Positions 1-13,300 of a DNA stretch of 64,000 bases are shown here, one piece after another; the first letter of the stretch is position 1; each line of letters starts with the position of its first letter. The notes below the pieces were generated by a model. The model worked only from the letters and a program-made list of their open reading frames with translations, was not told the DNA's origin and did no database searches. Source of the stretch: Spirometra erinaceieuropaei (lineage: Eukaryota > Platyhelminthes > Cestoda > Diphyllobothriidea > Diphyllobothriidae). The DNA lies in NCBI GenBank assembly GCA_902702965.1, contig CACRXP010000001.1, positions 2,328,006-2,392,005 on the forward strand, in the 5' to 3' direction. Both the position numbers and the translations under genes were made by a program.

Positions 1-144
1 CTACTACTACTACTACTACTGCTGCTACCAGTACTACTACTACTACTACCGCTACTACTACTACTGCTGCTACCACTACTACTACTACTACTACTACTGC
101 TGCTACCACTACTACTACTGCTACTACTACTACTACTGTTATTG

Positions 145-178
<34 letters not shown>

Positions 179-525
179 GACTACTACTACTACTACCACT
201 ACTACTTACTACTACTACTGCTACTGCTACTACTACTACTACTACTACTACTACTTACTACTATTACTACTGCTGCTACCACTACTCCTACTACTACTAC
301 TACTGCTATTGCTACTACTACTACTACTACTACTGCTACTACTAGTACTACTACTGCTGCTACCACTACTACTACTACTACTGCTACTACTACTGCTGCT
401 ACTACTGCTACTACTACTACTACTACTGCTGCTACTACTACTACTACTTACTACTACTACTACTGCTGCTGCTGCTACCACTACTCCTACTACTACTACT
501 ACTGCTATGGCTACTACTTCTACTG
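1..525. repeat. CTA/CTG trinucleotide microsatellite array
   Basis: An almost pure array of CTA units with interspersed CTG, CCA and occasional ATT or TTA variants. It starts at the window edge, so its true length is unknown, and it decays into unique sequence after about 525. Every reading frame is open simply because of the repeat (poly-Leu/Thr/Tyr on plus, poly-Ser/Val on minus), so the long frames here are not genes. Confidence 0.97.
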
Positions 526-1279
526 CAGGGCGGGACAAGGCTGCGGGGTGCTTGTACCACGAGCTATGGTGACCACAATTGCCAAGTGTGTGAACTGATA
601 GATATTCCCTCGTAATTCTGACAGAACAGTTGTTCAGAATGAAAAGCTCGTCGGGAGATTTATGGATCAACTTGCATAGCATTACTAACGAAGACAGGGA
701 AGACAGTCTCCTCTGTCTTCGTCCGTAAGGTAATTTTGGCTATATCACGCGCCAGTGTGCGGCTCCTGGCTGGGCTCGAGTGAGTTACATAGCGCGACTG
801 GTGAGCATCCTCATACCACTATCAAGGATCTGAAAGTTCAGAAACACCGAATATGCTGAAAACAACGCAGTCCCACACTGTTACCCATTACAGGCACCAT
901 TCTGAAGGAAGCAATCGGCAAAAAGTCATTAGATCCTTATTGATTCAGTTGTGGCAGAGGAGTGGGCTTAATGCTCATCTTCACTTCCACAAGTATTACT
1001 AAAGTCTATTCTATTTGCTTTGACAACTACGCATAAACCACTAAGAGGGAAGGGGAGGTGAAATTTTGCACAGCTGAATTCACAAGATCCATTCTATACA
1101 AGTTAAAACAGAGAACAGTAGGAGAAAACGTAGTTTTTTGCTCCCTACAAATCTTCTAGCCCCTACCAACCTACCCGAAGTCAAAAATGCAGTATTTACG
1201 CGACGGGTTGACTGAAATAGTGTAACAGATAGATAAAGTTAGATATAGTGAGGAGAAGACCAACCGTTGTGACATTTAC
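526..1279. other. No feature seen; downstream intron of gene A
   Basis: I see no repeat or convincing exon here. Gene A runs on the minus strand and its last visible exon ends at 1280 with a donor site, so this stretch should be the next intron. The following exon would lie here unrecognised, or beyond the window edge past the microsatellite. Confidence 0.4.
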
Positions 1280-1363
1280 GATGGCATCGAGCAGCTGCGG
1301 TTGCTCCCAGAAACGACACCTCGCGTCGGGATTGGCCAAGAGATTTGCCAAAACAAGGAAGGC
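1280..1363 (-). CDS. Gene A exon 13 (last seen)
   Basis: Acceptor TCTACCTCCACACCAG|GCC after a C/T tract and donor GATGCCATC|GTAAATG. It is 28 codons in phase 0 with AFLVLANLLANPDARCRFWE. The donor shows that the gene continues toward or past the window edge. Confidence 0.75.
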
Positions 1364-4300
1364 CTGGTGTGGAGGTAGAGGAAGGGGAGTTAGAGGGGGG
1401 GGGGTAAGGAATAAGATCGGAAGGAAAAAGGTGGGCTCGAAATCAAAGGCTCCCCAGGGTTGTAGAAACCTTTCACCAACCAGACGCACAAAACGGTGTG
1501 TCCGCTACATTATACTCAGCGCGGGCGAATGGGCAAATAGGTGCTGTGCAGACCCGAGTAAAGCATGAAACAATAAAATCCCGGGGCGAGTGGCGGGACT
1601 AAACTCAAAGTCACTTTCCGTTCAGTCTAAAAAGTAGGCAGCAAAGTTGCTAGTTTCCCTTTACGCCAGAAGTCAAGAGGTAGACAAAGCCGGACGTTTG
1701 ATGGGAACTGGTGACCGAATTATGGTGAAGGAGATCTGCGGGACATCGAGCTCTCTGGCTCTTAACACACCTACACTGTTCTGATCGTCAGACTAGACCA
1801 GGATGGGACCGAGATGCTCTTGGGGATATTTGTGGACCCGAAATAAGGCGCACACGACAGTTGGTTACTCTGCCATGACCGAATCAGGCTTCATACTGCA
1901 TCCAGCCCTAGCCTGGTTCCGGTCGCCAGTGCTTTGTTTTAATTGACGGGTAAATGGTCGAAGCAGTGATGCATGCACAGAACCAACCTCCTCCAGGACT
2001 TCCACACTGCCATCGCTAGTGAAGACGCAGGTAAGCAATTCGAAGAGCTCGTCATCCAGACGGGAAACAAAACAAGCAGACAGCTGCAACAAAACAAAGA
2101 GGAAAAAAGACGTTGAAATTGCGTGCCGCAGTAGGTTGAGTGGTACAACTACACTAGAACGGTCTGCCGTACGGCTAAACTTACGTGCTTGTCTGCCAGC
2201 AGATTACGGACGAAGAGGAGGGATTTGTGCAAAAACCTGTCGCGCATAGCTGGGTCTACGGGGACGGGTGAAACGGTGGCCTGATCAGAGGACCTGCGAC
2301 ATGAAAGCGACAACATACAGAACGCTACTCTCAAACATATCAGCAGGCATTCAATTACGATTAAACTCACCCGGGTGTACTATCAACAAGAGGAACTGAA
2401 CTGGAGTCGAGAAGCTGCCGACAACGGGTCATCAACTTCCAGACGAGGGCTGCTGACCAGGCCTCCATCTTGGTGGTGTTAGAGGCGGAGTACAGGACTG
2501 AACACAAACCCCATACGCCGTACATTTGGAAGGTAAGCACGAAGTCAGCGGGGCATTCGTCGGCGCTGAGGGTCATCAGGGAATTGAAAAGCTGGACGGA
2601 CTGTTCCTGATATTTCTGTAAACAGGTAAAAAGCAAGGAGGAAAGTGACCATTCAACAGCGAAAGGCTGCCTCACACGAAAACAGAATTCAAACGAATAA
2701 CCACGCAGACAGAAAGCAATCAGGGCTTTGAATATCGGCTCATTAGAGGAGAAACGGGTGAGCCCTGGTTAGCTTTTAAGAACACGTCAAAAAACATGGA
2801 AAGAAAAACTCAAATTCTCACGATGGCCGGTTTAAATAAAATTCTGCCTCTTCAAGGGTCAGATCGAGACGGAGAAGCACGAATCAGGTACACCGTAGGG
2901 GTGTGGTTGCCTTTGGCATTTAACAAGAACAGGGCATATCCGACCAATCCGACTCCTGAGTGTCTGACAAATCATTTTCGTGGTACAATATGTAGCTGTG
3001 TCCGCTGGAATTGACAAAAGCCACCACTGCATGTCAAACAGAGGTGACTTTCCGATACCTACCTCGCTGTCTACGCTTATACTCACCATGTCTCAATGGC
3101 AGGAAAAAGTCGACACAGCCGGACATGTCATGGTGCGGCGGCCGAGTCCACGTCTACTTGTACTGGTTTCTATACATGAGAACTAGGCGTCAAGAGAGAA
3201 TGTTCGGATTTTATCATCGAAGCATGTTATTTGAAAAACCATTCCAGTCTTGTGAAATGTTCAAGCATTCATTACGGTCTACTGACTGATGTTGTTCGGG
3301 TCCTGCAGGGTGAAGGGCAAGCAAGCTACGATTTATAGAAGTAGGAGCATGGTGAAGACAGTATAATCAGCGTTCCCAAGCTGTGAACGTGAACGGAAGG
3401 AAAAAAGACATCTAAGATCGATGCAATGTGGCAATGATGCGGCGCATTGTGTGTCCGTAGGAAGACCACATGGCGCGTTGCCATCCTGATTTAGTAGCCG
3501 GGGGGTGGCGGCGACAGATTCAACCGCCTTTAAATCAGTGAGATATACACCGAGGTCGATCTGACCATCAATGCTACTGAGATTAGAATGCTAAACCTCA
3601 AGGAAGTCTTGTGAGGACTTCGTGGAGAGTTTGTCGATAACCTTTGTCACACCCAAACTAAAGGGGAGACATCCTTCGAGTGAAAGGTGGTAGCGCCGTT
3701 AGAGATCCTAGTCTGTCAACGCTGAGATGGAATCTTTGGCTCCTGACAACGTCTTCTGAAAGGATGACACGGGATTGGGTGCAATCTGAATGCTAATGCG
3801 CCTTATTTTCCACGAAATGGTTTAAGGGGTCTTATCTATTGGGGATAGTGTGAAGATCTAGGTTACCTACGTGCAAGCTGGCTTCTAGTTCATACATCTG
3901 AAGCGGTTAATTACGAAGCCCGTCGGAGACCTATCATATTTAAGTGGGCAGGTAGATTAATCCAATGCGGTCTTGAGGAAACGTGGGTGGCAGGATGGTT
4001 ACCTTTGCAATTCCTCCCTGGTGTCCTCTGAATAGAAATTCGTGGATAGGTTTTTACTACGATGACCCTGCACGGTTGAATTTTCGCGCGTATTGATCGA
4101 AAATCGCTACTAAACGACTAACAGAAATGTTTAGCCATGGTCCTCTTTCTGACGGAGATGTCGTCGACTCTGAGAAGGAAAACCCATATGGTGGGAGCCC
4201 AACGACCTCGAGGTAGCTGATTGGACACTTTGATTGTCAGTCTTGAAGTAGTTCTTGACATATAAACTAAGTCGGTCTTTATTAGACTGGATTGGAATAT

Positions 4301-7300
4301 CAGCGGAACCATCCTGTAAACACCGAACCACGCATTCCGTAGCCAAACCAGGCGTGGTATTGATCGAGGGGAGGGGACGTCAAAAAGAAGGATTTAGTTG
4401 GGACCAACGTTAGGGCCTTAAATGCCTTGCAGCAGCGCTCTATGCATTACAGAAATGAAACAAATATGATAATGGTGGTGGAGAACTAAGGAAACGGGAG
4501 GTCCGGAGTCTGAGTAGTGTCAGTCAGCTATAAAAACACCGAATGGAAAGGGAGAAAGCAGTGATAGGGATGTCTTACCTCAAATGTCGGAAGACGACAT
4601 AGACTAAGATTCACGAGGGCTGATGCGGCAACGGAAACAAGTTTGACATGTAAAGAGTTCTCCTTAAGCCTTGCCATGTGCTCGCATGCGATCTGGTAAA
4701 CGAGAAGTTCCAAAGGGTCACCCAGATATCAAAGGCATCAGAAATCTGACCTATTACTAAAAGAAGACGACAAAACCCATCTGGCAGGGTGGATACAATG
4801 AACACCAACCTGGATGAGGAAGTTTTGGATCGAAAGTTCATGGAAAAGTGTGTAGTGCAGATGCACTGACCGCGAGAGTGCGTGGACGAGTTCAGTGACG
4901 GCGACCTACAGAAAAGAAGGATTGCAAAATAATAAAAACTAGCTACTGAGCATTTGGCAGTACAGATAAAAAAGCGTTCAACGGTAGCTGTGGCAGCCAC
5001 ACAGTGACGGAACGCACGGTGAAGTTGAGGCACGCCGGGGCAGCGGTACAACATGAGAGAGACGGATGAGAGATGAGGAGCTGGATGAGTGCCTTCGTCA
5101 TTGACATTTCCCCTATCTGGAAAAAAACATTGAAAGTATTAGTGAAGGGGTCAATGGGACTAGCGACGTGACAGAGAGAGCGACAGAGCGCTTACCCGAA
5201 CGCGAACGTCCTCAAATTCGGAGGCCAGACAGGCAAAGAGACCGGCAAACGGAGTTAGGTGTTCCAAGAAGTCGACTTGATCACTCTTAAGGGATAAATG
5301 CATTAGAGTTGAATAAAAACGGAGACAATAGGGAAAAGAAATGACGCATTTAAAAAAGGACATCGGAAGAGAACAAAGAATATAAGTAAGCGTTCGTGGT
5401 TGGAAATGGCATATTGACAGGCACAGTCTAAGAAGGGGTAGAGGCCCATGCCCAGAAATAAAATCGAAACGGTCTAAAACAAATGAGTGAACTCAAACAA
5501 GTAAACAAATGACTCACGTGCTCAAGCAGCCCACGTTACGCGGTTCAGCCCCATGTGAAGGCAAACGATCTTTACAATTAATAACCCACTGAACGTATGC
5601 AGTGGATTAGTTTAGTTTTTGATTTAGACAAGTTTTTCATGCGCTTAAGCATTAGATGGAAACTATCAAAAACACTAGTTTAGAAAGACAATCTAACAGG
5701 ATCAAATACAAATGACTCCAAAAAAAATTAGGTGGCACCCACATTGGCCGAAAACCACGAAAATCGTCACGGACAGTGGATACAAGCGGAAAAAACTCAG
5801 TCGGGTCAAAACAAACTGTTGTTCATTTAGACAAGTATGACCCAAAGTAAAGGTGCCGTATGATCCACCATCCTGACAACACAGGCCCTAACCAAAGGCC
5901 CAAAGACGCGTTTCGCTAATTTTCTCCCGCTATCTGACGTAACTGGGGCGATACACGTCTGGTCTTTTAACTGATGCCTGTGCTGCCGGTATGGTGAATC
6001 ACGGAACATTTACACACTACCGGCTGCCTGTTGGCGCTCGTGAATACTACGTGACTATTTCACCAACACTGATGGATTTATGATACAGGGCGCTCACCGA
6101 TCAGGTTACGGAAAATGCTCGTTCCGTTGCGCCTTGGGGCTCATACTAGAACCCTCGCAGGCGGTCGCACAGCGATTAGTAGTGGGTGTAAATCAGGTGG
6201 TACCGACAAGGACAAGGGAGACCGGAATGGCCATTTCTGGCTTATTAGCCGTCATCAGCCAGTCATACCCAACCCCAAGTAGGGATCACTTGAGATTCGA
6301 ACCCGGGATCTTTGGACATGGAGCTTGATACTCTAGCACTGAGCCACAGGCCCGTTGTCCTGTTGGTTGTGATCGGGAATATCAATTATGACAGTGGACG
6401 CTCACCGATCAAGTTACAGAACATGCTCGACCCAAATGTTCACATGAACTGTCGAATTGGGCCTGTAAAACGTTACTCCCGGAGGATTTACTCCCAGTCA
6501 GCGCGTTACTTTCAGAGGAGATTAGTGCTGCTCAAAATGCAGACAAGAACGAAAGTTGGAGGGCCGAATTTGATAAACGGGGACCGTGTACACACACAAA
6601 AGGAATAGGTGGAAACTGAATTCGTTAGGGTATTAACATGCCAGACGCAGACAACCGTTTCACAGTTATTACCGATCGTCAGTACGCAACGGGCTGTCTT
6701 GCACCTTCTGAAGTGTGGTATGTAACTCGCTGAAGGAGTGGGAGCGCGGCACTCACTTATTATGGCAGGAATCTTCCTCGATCCCATTCTGCTCGCTGGC
6801 GGACATGTCCTATGGCACAGCGTAGGTTATCGCCAGCAGCTCATCCGACGAGTGTACAGAATGGGATCGAACATGATTCCAATTACAATAAATGAGTGTC
6901 ACGTGCCTATTACCTGGATAAGAAAATGAACTGCATGGCCTTCCAGAAAAAAAAGACGTTCTGGATCCGGTGACAGGCGCCACGAAGACGCGACTATCTC
7001 CAAGGTCCGAAATTTACCAAACTGGTGATAACAGATACGTAATTAAAATACGGGAGGGGGCGGGCGGCTTACGTAGTCATCTTTGGACTGCAAGGCCTTC
7101 AAGAGGCAGGTAACCTTTTCGTCAATGTCCACAACAAAGACGCAGCTATAGAGGAGGCATCGATGGAGACGAGGCAGTCGAGTGAGTAACAAGATGAGGA
7201 TACGACAGGCCCACGTAGTTAGACGACTGCCATTGAGGAGCAGGGCGTTCTGAGTTAGAGGTTGGAGGATCTAGAGACGGCAGCAGCAACAGTAGCAACA

Positions 7301-10300
7301 CATGGTAAAATGATAAAAATCAGGTATGCATATCTGAGTAAGGCTCTCTCGGCACCGGCCATCACTACTCACCTTGAGGGCAATCTCGTCGTCTGAGAGG
7401 CAGAGGCCATGGGAGGCGCAGGCCACGTTGCCAAACTTGTCTACGGCAGTTACCAGACTAGTACCAGCACGTAACACTCTGCGGGGGCGCCGCTGCACTT
7501 GGCGTTCAGAGAAGACGGTGTCTGGATGTCGTCGTTGATCGCTGGCGGTCAGAGTCAGACGCCAACAGAGCGCACCACGAAGAAGACCAACGAGGATGCT
7601 GGTTGCATGATCAGCAGTGGCGGCAAGACTCGGAAAGCCGCCGCCGCCGCCGGCGTCGACAGGAGTATAGGAGGCCAGCGTTGTTGCAAGACCGTCGCAG
7701 GAGGGGACAGAAACGCTCTCGTGTAGGTGCGCGTATTCAGACGAAGTGGTGTAGGTTGAGGGATCACTGGATGTCTCCCTGAGGCGGGAAGTTGGTGGTG
7801 AGGGCGAAGCATAGCTGGCCAGAGGTCCAGAGGAGAGGAAGCAACCAGAGAAGCGATCGGCAAGATGAGCATAGCAGGAAATAACTGCTGACGGGGATTT
7901 GGTCGCCCCAAAGACTGCAAATTTGGAAAGTGGGTAGAAGAACGATGAGAAGGCATCAACAAATGACGAGAAAAAGGAATGAACGACGATGAAAAAGAAT
8001 AGCGACACTCATGATGTGTAGGCGATCTACCTAGACCAAGAATTACTTATGGTCGGCCGATATCCACGGTCTGATCCGGAAATACGACTGAATCATCGAA
8101 GTATCATAAGCATGTGCTGTTACTCAATGTTTAGTCTCAGTATCTTATAACCGAGCGATCAGTAAGTCGTAATAATATGCACAAAATCAAGTGTATGTTG
8201 GACATTCTTATGGTTTAGCTAATAGTTTCGCAATTCAGTTAGCGGCCAAACATCATCGGCGATAAAAGAAAAAAGACAGCCAGTTACCGATGTCATGAAA
8301 TGGTTGACGGAAATTCAGAAGTGCCTTTTTAATTAGGAACGATTACTTAAGTAGGGTTGTAACACTGATTATCATGCGGCATAATCCCATTATATTTCGG
8401 ACACGATGGGGTGTTGTCTTTTGAATACACTTGTTTACGGCCAACCTCCGAGAGCGCACTCGGTAAAAAATCAAGTAGCATCAAACTGTTACCTTTTATT
8501 TCCGATGCCCCTATAACATCAAAACTTTTTAACAGAAAATATCCTCAAATGGTCTTTATTCTACACATTTAATAGCGAATTACTTCCTCTTCAAGTGTAC
8601 ATTTCGGTTTTTTAAAGTTGTTAAATTCCGGAATGGCTTTGAGCCGGAAATGCCGTTGGATTTGCACTGCTGAACAAGGTAACGGCTAGGAAACCGCGAA
8701 ATGGCCGGATGGAAGACGACAGTTGAGAGTGGGGGGGGGAGAGAAAAGCAGCAGGCGAGAGTATCTAAAAGAATCGTTAACTCGCAACTGATCACGAGGT
8801 GTAAAGCAAATTCTGCAAAAAATTGAAACCAACGATAGTCCAAGTATGAGAACCAAATGGCAAATCCTCAGCAGACGCTATACAAAAGAAGAATTGAAGT
8901 ATTTAGTACTGAGCAGACACTTACGTCTCTTTAATGTCTCAAAGGCCTCCGGCACGTGGTAGACCATGAAGAAAATCAACTTGAGCGCAAAACGAGCCAC
9001 CTGAGGAGAAAAAAACAATAATGAGATGCCGAAGTCCTAGAAGAGGCGAAATATCGTTGTAAGCGGTGTCCCACAATGCATGTCATGCACTCCGAAGAAA
9101 CAACAAACAAAAATATGCTTTCTTTTAGTCAATCAATAGAGAATCACCTCTTCTTTATATTTTATACTTAAGAAAGGAGTATAATTAGGTTTTAAAAAAG
9201 TTTTCTAATTGCCGGAAAATTTGGAGCCTGATCATTCGTTACATTAGCGCTTAGTGATTACACTCTACAAAGTGCATGCGTTCCGCGTAAAGAAAATCCC
9301 ATATTTTCTATGTCATTAAAGAGATATCATACAGAGTCCATAAAATTTTGCAATGGATGCGGACCATATTGTTTATTTCATGAGGAGCAGTGGTAAACGG
9401 CCAGTTACGATTCTGTGTGAATGGACATATCGCGGTCTTAAAAAGTCTCATAATTAGAAACTTTTTTAAAACCTAATTATACTCCTTCCTTAAGTATAAA
9501 ATGTAAAGAAGACGTGATTCTCTATTGATTGACTAAAAGAAAGCATATTTTTGTTTGTGGTTTCTATAAAATATATTTGAATTTCGAAGACCATCGAAAA
9601 TCAATGGGAAAAATGCATGCTACTTAAGTAGTCAATTTTTACCGAGCACGCTTTCTACAGGACATTGAAAAGAAGTGCATTTAAAAGCCGACAGCCTGCC
9701 GAGTCTAAAATGTTATAATAGTATGCTTTAAGATAATCAGTGTCACAACCGCGACCAAGTAATCCTTTCTAATGGAAAACGCATTTCAGAATTTCAGCCA
9801 ACATTTCATGAGATAGGTCACGCACTGTAAGGCCTCTTTCAAAAAAGGGGTCGCTTTTGACGGCTTTACAGACTAACCGGCTCCGAAGAGCACTTACGGG
9901 AATGTAAGCATCAAATCAACATTTGGAAAAATGTGGCTACTAAGCTTCGAAGGAAGTTCGAACTGATCAGGCCGAGTGGTAGGTCTCACTTGAAGCGACC
10001 GCGCCTCTTAGATCTGACGCTTCAGTAGCATCCTCTTCGACTACCCAAATATGAAATGATACACCAGCAAAAGGTCCAAGCGCGTGCTTCGCCTTCCTAC
10101 TTTTGTCTACGACCGACCCGCGAAATGTTGAGTTCGGGCATTAGGTATTGCCTCGCAGGTAGTGGTAGTCTGCTGTCGAAACTTGACTTTTGAGTCTGTG
10201 GCCAAGTTTCTGTTTAAACAAAAGAGGAGAGAAAAAGTGAAACTACCGGTTTACGATGAAAAGCCGCAGAAGCTGCGTCAACGCAAGCCGCCAAGAGGAA

Positions 10301-13300
10301 AAGACATAAAAAAACAAGCAAATACTGAAGAAGTGCGAAAGGGGCGGGAAGGCGAGAGAGGACAGGCAAGGCCTAAAGGAAAAACAAGGTGGTTAGTTGC
10401 CATGCCAACAAAGTGCTCCTAAATGACGCCCTCGAAGGGAGGGGGGAGGCAGGTTCAGGATGCATGCGAGATCAGAGTAACTAGTGTCTGCTGGCCTAAT
10501 AAAGAGGCACTGGTACGCAGCACAACAGCTGCCGAAAAAAGGTGCGGAACGTAAAAAATGGAGGGCACAGGGCAGTTTGAAGGTGACATGGGTAAATGCA
10601 GCTGATATGCGAGGCAGAAGGCCAAGACATTTCTCCAGGCATGCAAGTTTTCTAAGAACAGAAAAAAGTAGAAACGTTCGCTGCCAAATCCTCATTCAGG
10701 CATTAAAGTACAACAACCCTAGACTGTCGGGGGCTGACAGGTTTAGACGAGACGGATACGATCGCTGGAGCAAGAAGTTTATTGGCCTGACCTGTGGATT
10801 CTAACTCGAACGCATCATCAGAGACAGTCACAGATAAGGGTAGTGGAAGCATAAGGAGCGCGGTATTTATAGGGCGCACACAAATCATTCGAGGGCAGAA
10901 CCACTGACTGCAGGCAAATCCTTGTTGCATAATGAAAGCGGTTCCTAGAAGGGCGACCACTTCGGATAAGAAAAGACAGCAAAAATAAGCCGTTAATGAA
11001 TGCTTCGAGATCTTCAACAACTTTCACATGCTCGCAACAGAGGGTATTATTGCCCAATGGGATGGAAAATCTCTAATGAGAAAGAAACGTTATTTTCTGA
11101 CAGAATGCGGAATGCGCAAGCAACTCGCATAAAAAACATGATCCAGAAATGATTCAAACGTGACCAGGACAAAACTCGCCAGACTACAGTCAGTGACCGA
11201 CTTCGTGAAATGTTAGTCCAAATTCTGACACGTTTTCGATTAGGGAAGACTACACAAGTAGGGTTTCAATACTGACTATTGTGCAGTGTATACTTAAGGT
11301 ATTTCAGACACACCAGGATGTTGACTTTTGAATGCACTTTTTGCCTGGCGCCTGCAACGACCACATTCGGTGAAAACTGGCTACTTAAGTAATACGCATA
11401 CTTTATGGTGATTTTCGATGATCATATTAATTTAAGCATGTTTTAAAAAACCCATAGGCAAAAGTTATCCTTCTTAAACTCATTTGGCAGCAAATCATGC
11501 CTTCTAGCTCTATACTCGAATAACGTGTAGCTGACGGTTTTAAACAGGTGTTAATTATGAGATTTTTAAGACCGCTCGATGTCCATTCAAAGACCATCGT
11601 TTCTGTCAGCTTATTAGGTCTGCTGATGATGCATACAATGTAGTCCTCATTCATTGCCAAATTTTATGAGCTCTATATGGTATCTTCTCAATGGCATGGA
11701 GAAATGAGTGATTTATACGGAAAATATACAGCATTTAGGACGAAAAACCAAAATGCAAATGCAACGACAAATCGGGCTCAAAATTACTCGAGAATCGGAA
11801 AGCTTCTTTACAACCGGGAGATAACCCTTCCGCGAGTATGAAATTTAAAAATGACGTGACCTGATACCAAGAGAGTAAAATAATATTTTAAACCATTTTT
11901 TCTATAAAATAGATTTGGATTTATATGAACACTGAAAGTCATTATAAAACATGCATGCCACTTGGCTAACCAGTTTTTTTTTATTACTATGTTCGGTATT
12001 TACAGTCGACCGAAAGGAAGTGCATTCAAAAGTCAACATCCTGCCGTGACTAAAATATCCTAGGTTTATGCTACACGATACCGCAACTTGAGTACTATTC
12101 CCAAATCGAGAACGCATTCCCGAATTTGGCCTAAAGTTCATGAGGCCGCTCACCGACTGTACATGAACAAATTTACCGAGTAGGAGACAATAGGGCCTCA
12201 GCAATCAAATCGGTTACGGGGATGCGCCTAATAGGCTGGGAAAAGTTTCTCCGGGTCAAAAATTAAAACTGGCTTTCCGATAGAGTCACAAGAGGATGGC
12301 TACATCGAGCAGGAAGGTGTTGAAACGAATCTCGTTTGCACATAATGACTAATTCTCCCTCTCTCTCTTCCTCTGAGCGCGATTTCTACTACAGAATGAC
12401 GAAGGCATGGAGGCGGTAGAAGCCAAGCTTGGCCATCCAATTTTCACACTTTGTGAACAGGTGGCAAAACAACTGAGATAAGAGTATCCGAGATCGAAGT
12501 TTTAAAAATTGGCGTCTTGAGCACCAACTGCAGAAGTTGCTGGCTGACCCTCAATGACCGACCCAGGTATAAACCCATGAGATGTCACCAAGACTTGGCT
12601 TATGGGGTCTAGTTAACTCCACTTCTAGTTAACTGTGCCAACATGGGTGGAGTTCAAGTGATCAACAGATACTGGCGCTTTCACGGCAGAAATTGGTTCA
12701 TTAAATACATCTACGGTCTTCTGGTTCTGCAACTACGGCTGCGAAAGTTGTACTGCACACTTTAACAGGCACCAAAAGGTCGAGCTGGAATACTAACCAG
12801 TGGCACATGCTGTCTTAACGCAGACCAATTGAAGCGCTGGCGTGCTGATCGCATCAGAGGCGAGGTCGCAAAGCATGCCAATCAACGGCGGCAAGGCTTG
12901 GGAATGGTGTACTCTATGCCCATTGAACTACAATTGAAGAACTAATAATCGCGGGATCTTCTTTTCTGGGCCGGGGGAGGGGTAGTGCAGTAGTTAGAAA
13001 TAAATATCCTAAGCCGCAGAAGGTGCGGACGACGATTGGCGGAAGTTAGGACTTACTGTTCGATTGGAGTCCGGACAGGCTGTGGGTCGGACGTCATCAA
13101 GTTTCCGAATCAAAAAGGCTGGTTGCTGCCAAAGGGGCGAGTGGTGGGGACAGACTGTGGCCATCACACGGAAGTGTGCAAATGGCAGGACAGAGCCCTG
13201 GTGATGCATGCGTGCTGCCAACAGGGGGTCTGTGGCAAGGAGGGCGAGCAATTTGGTCAGCGAGATCAGAGCCGATTTGTGGGCTCGTGTCTTGGGCGCC

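Larger units (their letters stand above)
8277..9827. mobile_element. Long-TIR element copy (i), enlarged, contains gene A exon 6
   Basis: The left end begins CAGCCAGTTACCGATGTCAT and the right end is its inverted partner, ending CACGCACTG followed by TA. Outer arms of roughly 350 bp (left) and 240 bp (right) match when inverted. Both carry the ACTTAAGTAG palindromic motif (8345, 9620). This copy is about 1551 bp against 952-973 bp for copies (ii) and (iii). The extra roughly 0.6 kb includes exon 6 (8925-9000) and an internal inverted repeat (9102-9211 against 9453-9560). No transposase frame is present, so it is non-autonomous. CAGT-type termini next to TA resemble Tc1/mariner insertions. Confidence 0.7.
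9001..13056 (-). other. Gene A intron 5
   Basis: It contains the right half of long-TIR copy (i) up to 9827, a short dispersed motif at 10783-10838, and long-TIR copy (ii) at 11187-12159. The parts 9830-10780 and 12160-13056 show nothing I recognise. A frame at 10393-10695 (minus) has a good acceptor but no convincing donor. Confidence 0.5.

Noticed and set aside
142..572. Long open frames (poly-Leu/Thr/Tyr and poly-Ser) in the first 600 bp
   Set aside because: They are translations of the trinucleotide array, which lacks stops in any frame.
1280..1363. Identity of gene A as rotatin or another named armadillo protein
   Set aside because: The AFLVLANLL pattern and helix spacing recall several ARM/HEAT proteins, but no extended similarity could be recalled for other exons. 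A name would be guesswork.
6280..6345. Functional tRNA gene
   Set aside because: The tRNA-like boxes belong to a SINE head that recurs at other sites with the same body. No cloverleaf with matching acceptor stem is evident.
10393..10695. Possible extra exon of gene A with a strong acceptor (TTTTTTCTGTTCTTAG)
   Set aside because: No convincing donor follows, and it is not needed: exon 5 and exon 6 phases already match.
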